Of a stretch of 60,004 bases of DNA, positions 59,941 to 60,004 are shown in pieces. The DNA lies in NCBI GenBank assembly GCA_022837505.1, contig JALHFZ010000005.1, positions 1 through 60,004 on the forward strand. The letters are read 5' to 3'. A program made the position numbers and the translations under genes. The notes beneath the pieces were generated by a model. That model was not told the DNA's origin. It saw only the letters and a list, made by a program, of their open reading frames with translations, and did not search any database. How positions within the stretch are numbered: the stretch's first letter is position 1; each line of letters opens with the position of its first letter. Origin of the DNA: Synergistaceae bacterium (GTDB lineage: Bacteria; Synergistota; Synergistia; Synergistales; Aminobacteriaceae).

Positions 59941-60004
59941 GTTTCATGAGAATAAAGGTTCCCGCATCGAGCGCGAACCTTGGCTCGGGGTTCGACACCG
60001 TGGG
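59937..60004 (+). CDS. thrB: Homoserine kinase, N-terminal fragment cut by window edge
   Basis: The last 68 nt encode MSFMRIKVPASSANLGSG and then FDTVG, the characteristic start of the GHMP-family homoserine kinase ThrB. Its ATG overlaps the thrC stop. ThrB supplies the substrate of ThrC. The ATP-binding and catalytic parts lie beyond the window. Confidence 0.9.
   Translation, partial: MSFMRIKVPASSANLGSGFDTV

Noticed and set aside
1..60004. CRISPR arrays, rRNA genes, replication origin
   Set aside because: No regularly spaced repeats of 25-40 nt, no rRNA-like stretches and no cluster of DnaA boxes were seen on reading the window.

Overview
The window looks like chromosome from an anaerobic, amino-acid-fermenting diderm bacterium, most likely a member of Synergistota. 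This is inference. The supports are high GC coding DNA, a complete glycine cleavage operon with a two-subunit P protein, two TRAP systems (TAXI and DctPQM), AsmA/LemA/SYLF envelope proteins, and cobamide salvage genes. No rRNA or universal marker is present to settle it.

Region 1 (1-7570) is a scarred accessory region. It holds the N-terminus of an IS3-type OrfA, a long AT-richer stretch, a KilA-N pseudogene, a class V aminotransferase and a rearranged type I Wadjet locus. In that locus one intact 1110-codon frame joins the N-terminal part of JetA (DUF3375) to the C-terminal part of the SMC-like ATPase JetC. JetB and the JetC Walker A half are missing. An apparently full-length JetD nuclease gene follows with overlapping ends.

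Region 2 (7720-16456) carries a creatininase-family enzyme, a TSUP exporter and a tightly overlapping cobamide-remodelling set (cbiR, cobU, a small Cys-rich CWC gene, cobT, cobS). A TAXI TRAP transporter follows on the opposite strand. Region 3 (16457-24168) is lplA-gcvT-gcvH-gcvPA-gcvPB-lpd-dapF: lipoate attachment, the complete glycine cleavage system and diaminopimelate epimerase. Region 4 (24218-28864) is envelope-related: a large AsmA-like protein and three small genes. Region 5 (28939-37669) is glycogen metabolism (malQ-glgP-glgA-glgC on the minus strand, a divergent GH57 gene on the plus strand). Region 6 (37666-42263) has an EamA exporter and a DctPQM TRAP system followed directly by a D-Ala-D-Ala dipeptidase.

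Region 7 (42365-50978) mixes housekeeping and damaged genes. It includes a SYLF lipoprotein-like gene, a TPR-like gene broken by an exact 44-bp tandem duplication, a GHKL ATPase plus formate/nitrite channel, and a structured RNA (6S RNA is the best guess) upstream of a HAD gene and rarA. A YdcF-family gene and a GntR regulator follow. A perfect 94-bp inverted copy of the gntR promoter and 5' end has removed the start of a PduO-type cobalamin adenosyltransferase and abuts a DUF2703 gene. Region 8 (51128-60004) has an exported protein built of four 141-residue repeats, an AbrB-type permease, acylphosphatase, HtpX and LemA, a class IV aminotransferase, tRNA-Gln and tRNA-Glu, a GNAT and a cupin protein. 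It ends in thrC and the start of thrB.

The most unusual structures are the JetA-JetC fusion, the 94-bp inverted duplication, the 44-bp frameshifting duplication and the structured RNA before the rarA locus.
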